Of a stretch of 6,870 bases of DNA, positions 5,700-6,870 are shown one piece after another; position 1 is the stretch's first letter; each line of letters starts with the position of its first letter. Made by a program: the position numbers and the translations under genes. A model generated the notes under the pieces. That model saw only the letters and a program-made list of their open reading frames with translations, ran no database searches and was not told where the DNA came from. Source of the stretch: Pseudomonadota bacterium (GTDB lineage Bacteria > Pseudomonadota > Gammaproteobacteria > Burkholderiales > Burkholderiaceae); contig JAJXUC010000185.1 in assembly GCA_021783435.1 (NCBI GenBank), forward strand, positions 1 to 6,870, in the 5' to 3' direction.

Positions 5700-5718
5700 G
5701 TGGTAAATTTAAAACCAC
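5700..5718. promoter_or_regulatory. AT-rich dyad GTGGT-n9-ACCAC, possible operator/promoter
   Basis: GTGGT (5700-5704) and ACCAC (5714-5718) flank an AT-only core (AAATTTAAA). It is the most AT-rich point in the gap and about 87 bases upstream of the aldolase start, a sensible place for a -10 region and a regulator site. By eye it does not match the IscR, Fur or SoxR consensus patterns I know. Candidate only. Confidence 0.35.
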
Positions 5719-5728
5719 AATAAATCGG

Positions 5729-5756
5729 GCCGTGAGACGGCTCGCCGTGAGGCGGC
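5729..5756. repeat. Tandem 13-base direct repeat, 15-base period
   Basis: GCCGTGAGACGGC (5729-5741) and GCCGTGAGGCGGC (5744-5756) differ at one position and are spaced by 15 bases, between the AT-rich dyad and the aldolase start. Each copy also has partial internal dyad character (GCCGT/ACGGC in the first). They may be regulator half-sites or a leader RNA structure. Confidence 0.45.
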
Positions 5757-5804
5757 ACGCATTCGCTGCCGATCCGGATTGACCCACTTCATCTCAAGAC
5801 CGCC

Positions 5805-6476
5805 ATGACCATTCTCCATTCCGATCCTATCCAAATCGCCGCAGGCCGCGATGCCCGCCTTGACCAAGCCTGCGAAGTCATGCACGCCGCCTATGCGCGG
5901 GGCTGGATCACGCATCGGGACGGCAATATCTCGATGCGTGCCGAAGACGGTGATGGCCTATGGATTTCGCAAAGCGGCGTGGTGAAGGCGCGCTTGCGGC
6001 CCGAGCAGATGCTGCGCGTCAGCGCCGAGCAGCTCGCCAATGGGCCTGTTCCCCAGGGGGCATCGGGTGAATACGCCCTGCATCGCTTGCTGCAGGCTAG
6101 GCTCCATGCCGGTTATGACACGGTGCTGCACCTGCACCCCACGCACATCGTTGCGGCGATGTACGCCGGTCATGATCTGCGCGAGTTGTGCGAGACGTTT
6201 CCGGAAGTGACGCGCTACAGCCGGGTGGGCAAGAACGTGGGTGCGCTGCCCGCCACCAGCGAAGAGCTTGCTGCGGCGTGCGTCGCAGCCTTCGAGCCGC
6301 AGTTCGGGCCCATGCCGCACATCGTCGGCCTGGATCGGCATGGCGTGGTGGCCATCGGCCACTCGCCCTGGGATGCCTTCGAGCATGTGGAGCGCCTGGA
6401 GCATGTCTGCCAGATGGTTCTGGCTTCGGGGGTGAGACACGCCGGCATCGCCCGCACGTCGGCGCAAGCTGTCTGA
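5805..6476 (+). CDS. Class II aldolase/adducin family protein
   Basis: A 223-residue cytoplasmic protein of the class II aldolase/adducin family, whose better known members (fuculose-, rhamnulose- and ribulose-phosphate enzymes, MtnB) are zinc-dependent aldolases, epimerases or dehydratases of phosphorylated sugars. Visible family features are the N-terminal helix (ACEVMHAAYARGWITHRDGN), GNISMR (40-45, phosphate loop), LWISQSGVVK (52-61, with the S-x-S/G element), Glu89 in ASGEYALH where FucA has its catalytic Glu, and the zinc motif His109-x-His111 in VLHLHPTH. The third zinc ligand is probably His194 or His200 in AFEHVERLEH. The substrate cannot be deduced. Length is normal. The ATG at 5805 fits the start of homology, but the ribosome binding site is weak (TCAAGACC). 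It is followed after 32 bases by sufB on the same strand, so the two are probably co-transcribed. Confidence 0.88.
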   Translation: MTILHSDPIQIAAGRDARLDQACEVMHAAYARGWITHRDGNISMRAEDGDGLWISQSGVVKARLRPEQMLRVSAEQLANGPVPQGASGEYALHRLLQARLHAGYDTVLHLHPTHIVAAMYAGHDLRELCETFPEVTRYSRVGKNVGALPATSEELAAACVAAFEPQFGPMPHIVGLDRHGVVAIGHSPWDAFEHVERLEHVCQMVLASGVRHAGIARTSAQAV

Positions 6477-6508
6477 ACGCTGCGCAAGCCCTGCCAAGGA
6501 GAGACCGC

Positions 6509-6870
6509 ATGAGCCAGAGCAATCCCTCACTGGTCGAATTTCTCGAACGCGATTACGCCGCGGGCTTCGTTTCGCCGATCGAGTCCGACCTCGCCCCGAA
6601 AGGCCTGAACGAAGACATCATCCGGCTCATTTCCGTCAAAAAAAATGAGCCGGAGTTCCTGCTGCAATGGCGGCTGAAGGCGTATCGTCACTGGCTGACC
6701 CTGGCCGAGCCGACCTGGGCCAAGATCCACCATCCGCCCATCGACTATCAGGCGATTCATTATTACGCTGCCCCCAAGCGCGACAAGGCGCCAAAAAGCC
6801 TCGACGAGGTCGACCCTGAGTTGCTGCGCGTCTATGAAAAACTCGGCATCCCGCTGCACGAACGCGCCGC
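6509..6870 (+). CDS. sufB: Fe-S cluster assembly protein SufB, 5' part
   Basis: The first 120 residues of SufB, open to the right edge of the window. SufB is the core scaffold subunit of the SufBC2D complex, which builds iron-sulfur clusters with sulfur from SufS/SufE in the cytosol. The signature N-terminal region is clear: FLERDYAAGFVSPIESDLAP, KGLNEDIIRLIS, KKNEPEFLLQWRLKAYRHWL, EPTWAKIHHPPIDYQAIHYY, then APKR and SLDEVDPELLRVYEKLGIPL. This is the short form: E. coli SufB has a Cys-containing insertion after YYSAP (GNCDDTC) that is absent here. AAGGAGAG at 6496-6503 precedes the ATG by 5 bases, a strong site. It lies 32 bases after a class II aldolase gene, with no sufR/iscR-like regulator visible. 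The catalytic C-terminal beta-helix is outside the window. Confidence 0.95.
   Translation, partial: MSQSNPSLVEFLERDYAAGFVSPIESDLAPKGLNEDIIRLISVKKNEPEFLLQWRLKAYRHWLTLAEPTWAKIHHPPIDYQAIHYYAAPKRDKAPKSLDEVDPELLRVYEKLGIPLHERA
6621..6654. repeat. Perfect 11-bp inverted repeat around an A8 tract in sufB
   Basis: TCCGGCTCATT (6621-6631) is the exact reverse complement of AATGAGCCGGA (6644-6654), with a 12-base loop that contains most of the run of eight A (6638-6645). It falls inside sufB codons for the conserved IRLIS...KKNEPEF segment, so part of the symmetry may follow from protein constraint. Confidence 0.6.

Larger units (their letters stand above)
5528..5804. other. Non-coding gap between the two operons
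   Basis: It separates the Rieske reductase stop from the aldolase start and probably holds the terminator of the first operon and the promoter of the second. A weak hairpin, CGCCTGC (5549-5555) with GCAGGCG (5572-5578) around a 16-base loop, lacks a T-tract. The stretch 5699-5727 is strikingly AT-rich compared with the surroundings and is the likeliest promoter zone. A small open frame at 5594-5782 has no recognisable motif and is treated as chance. Confidence 0.45.

Noticed and set aside
5594..5782. Small plus-strand frame of 62 codons in the gap before the aldolase
   Set aside because: No recognisable motif, high Arg/Ser content, no good ribosome binding site, and it crosses the AT-rich dyad and direct repeats likely to be regulatory.
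1..6870. CRISPR array, tRNA, toxin-antitoxin pair or phage genes
   Set aside because: No regularly spaced repeats, no tRNA-like cloverleaf, and no small paired genes or phage families were seen on either strand.

Overview
The window is GC-rich DNA from a proteobacterium, most likely a betaproteobacterium (Burkholderiales-like). This is a judgement from GC-rich codon use, the protein families and the style of the insertion sequences; no rRNA or other marker is present. It has two parts: a pile-up of decayed insertion sequences on the left (about 124-2400, all transposases on the minus strand) and an ordinary-looking chromosomal region on the right (2642-6870, all genes on the plus strand).

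Left part. A nearly complete IS481-family element has ends that can be placed by terminal inverted repeats at 1029 and 2092. It sits between two unrelated remnants: the 3' two-thirds of an IS5-family element on its left and a shrunken IS256-family element on its right. All three transposases are broken: the IS481 gene by a one-base frameshift near 1480, the IS5 gene by loss of its N-terminus plus an in-frame internal deletion, and the IS256 gene by internal deletions and loss of its 3' half. The flanks of the IS481 copy belong to different elements and show no target duplication, so the present arrangement arose by deletion or recombination, not by simple insertion.

Right part. A short region with an unusual cluster of palindromes (2512-2568) precedes a tightly packed three-gene operon: a DUF488/YeaO-like protein, an AlkA-type HhH-GPD DNA glycosylase whose start lies inside the preceding gene, and a Rieske-plus-FAD/NAD(P) oxidoreductase that overlaps the glycosylase by the four-base ATGA. 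A 277-base non-coding gap with an AT-rich dyad and a 13-base direct repeat follows. Then comes a second operon: a class II aldolase/adducin-family protein followed after 32 bases by the 5' part of sufB, which runs off the right edge. The second operon is therefore probably the head of a SUF iron-sulfur cluster assembly operon with a metabolic aldolase gene in front.

I found no tRNA, rRNA, CRISPR array or phage gene. I did not find a clearly new biological system. The most notable items are the composite IS scar, the palindrome cluster, the DUF488-glycosylase-Rieske reductase operon, the aldolase-sufB coupling with its possible operator sites, and a perfect 11-base inverted repeat around an A8 tract inside sufB.
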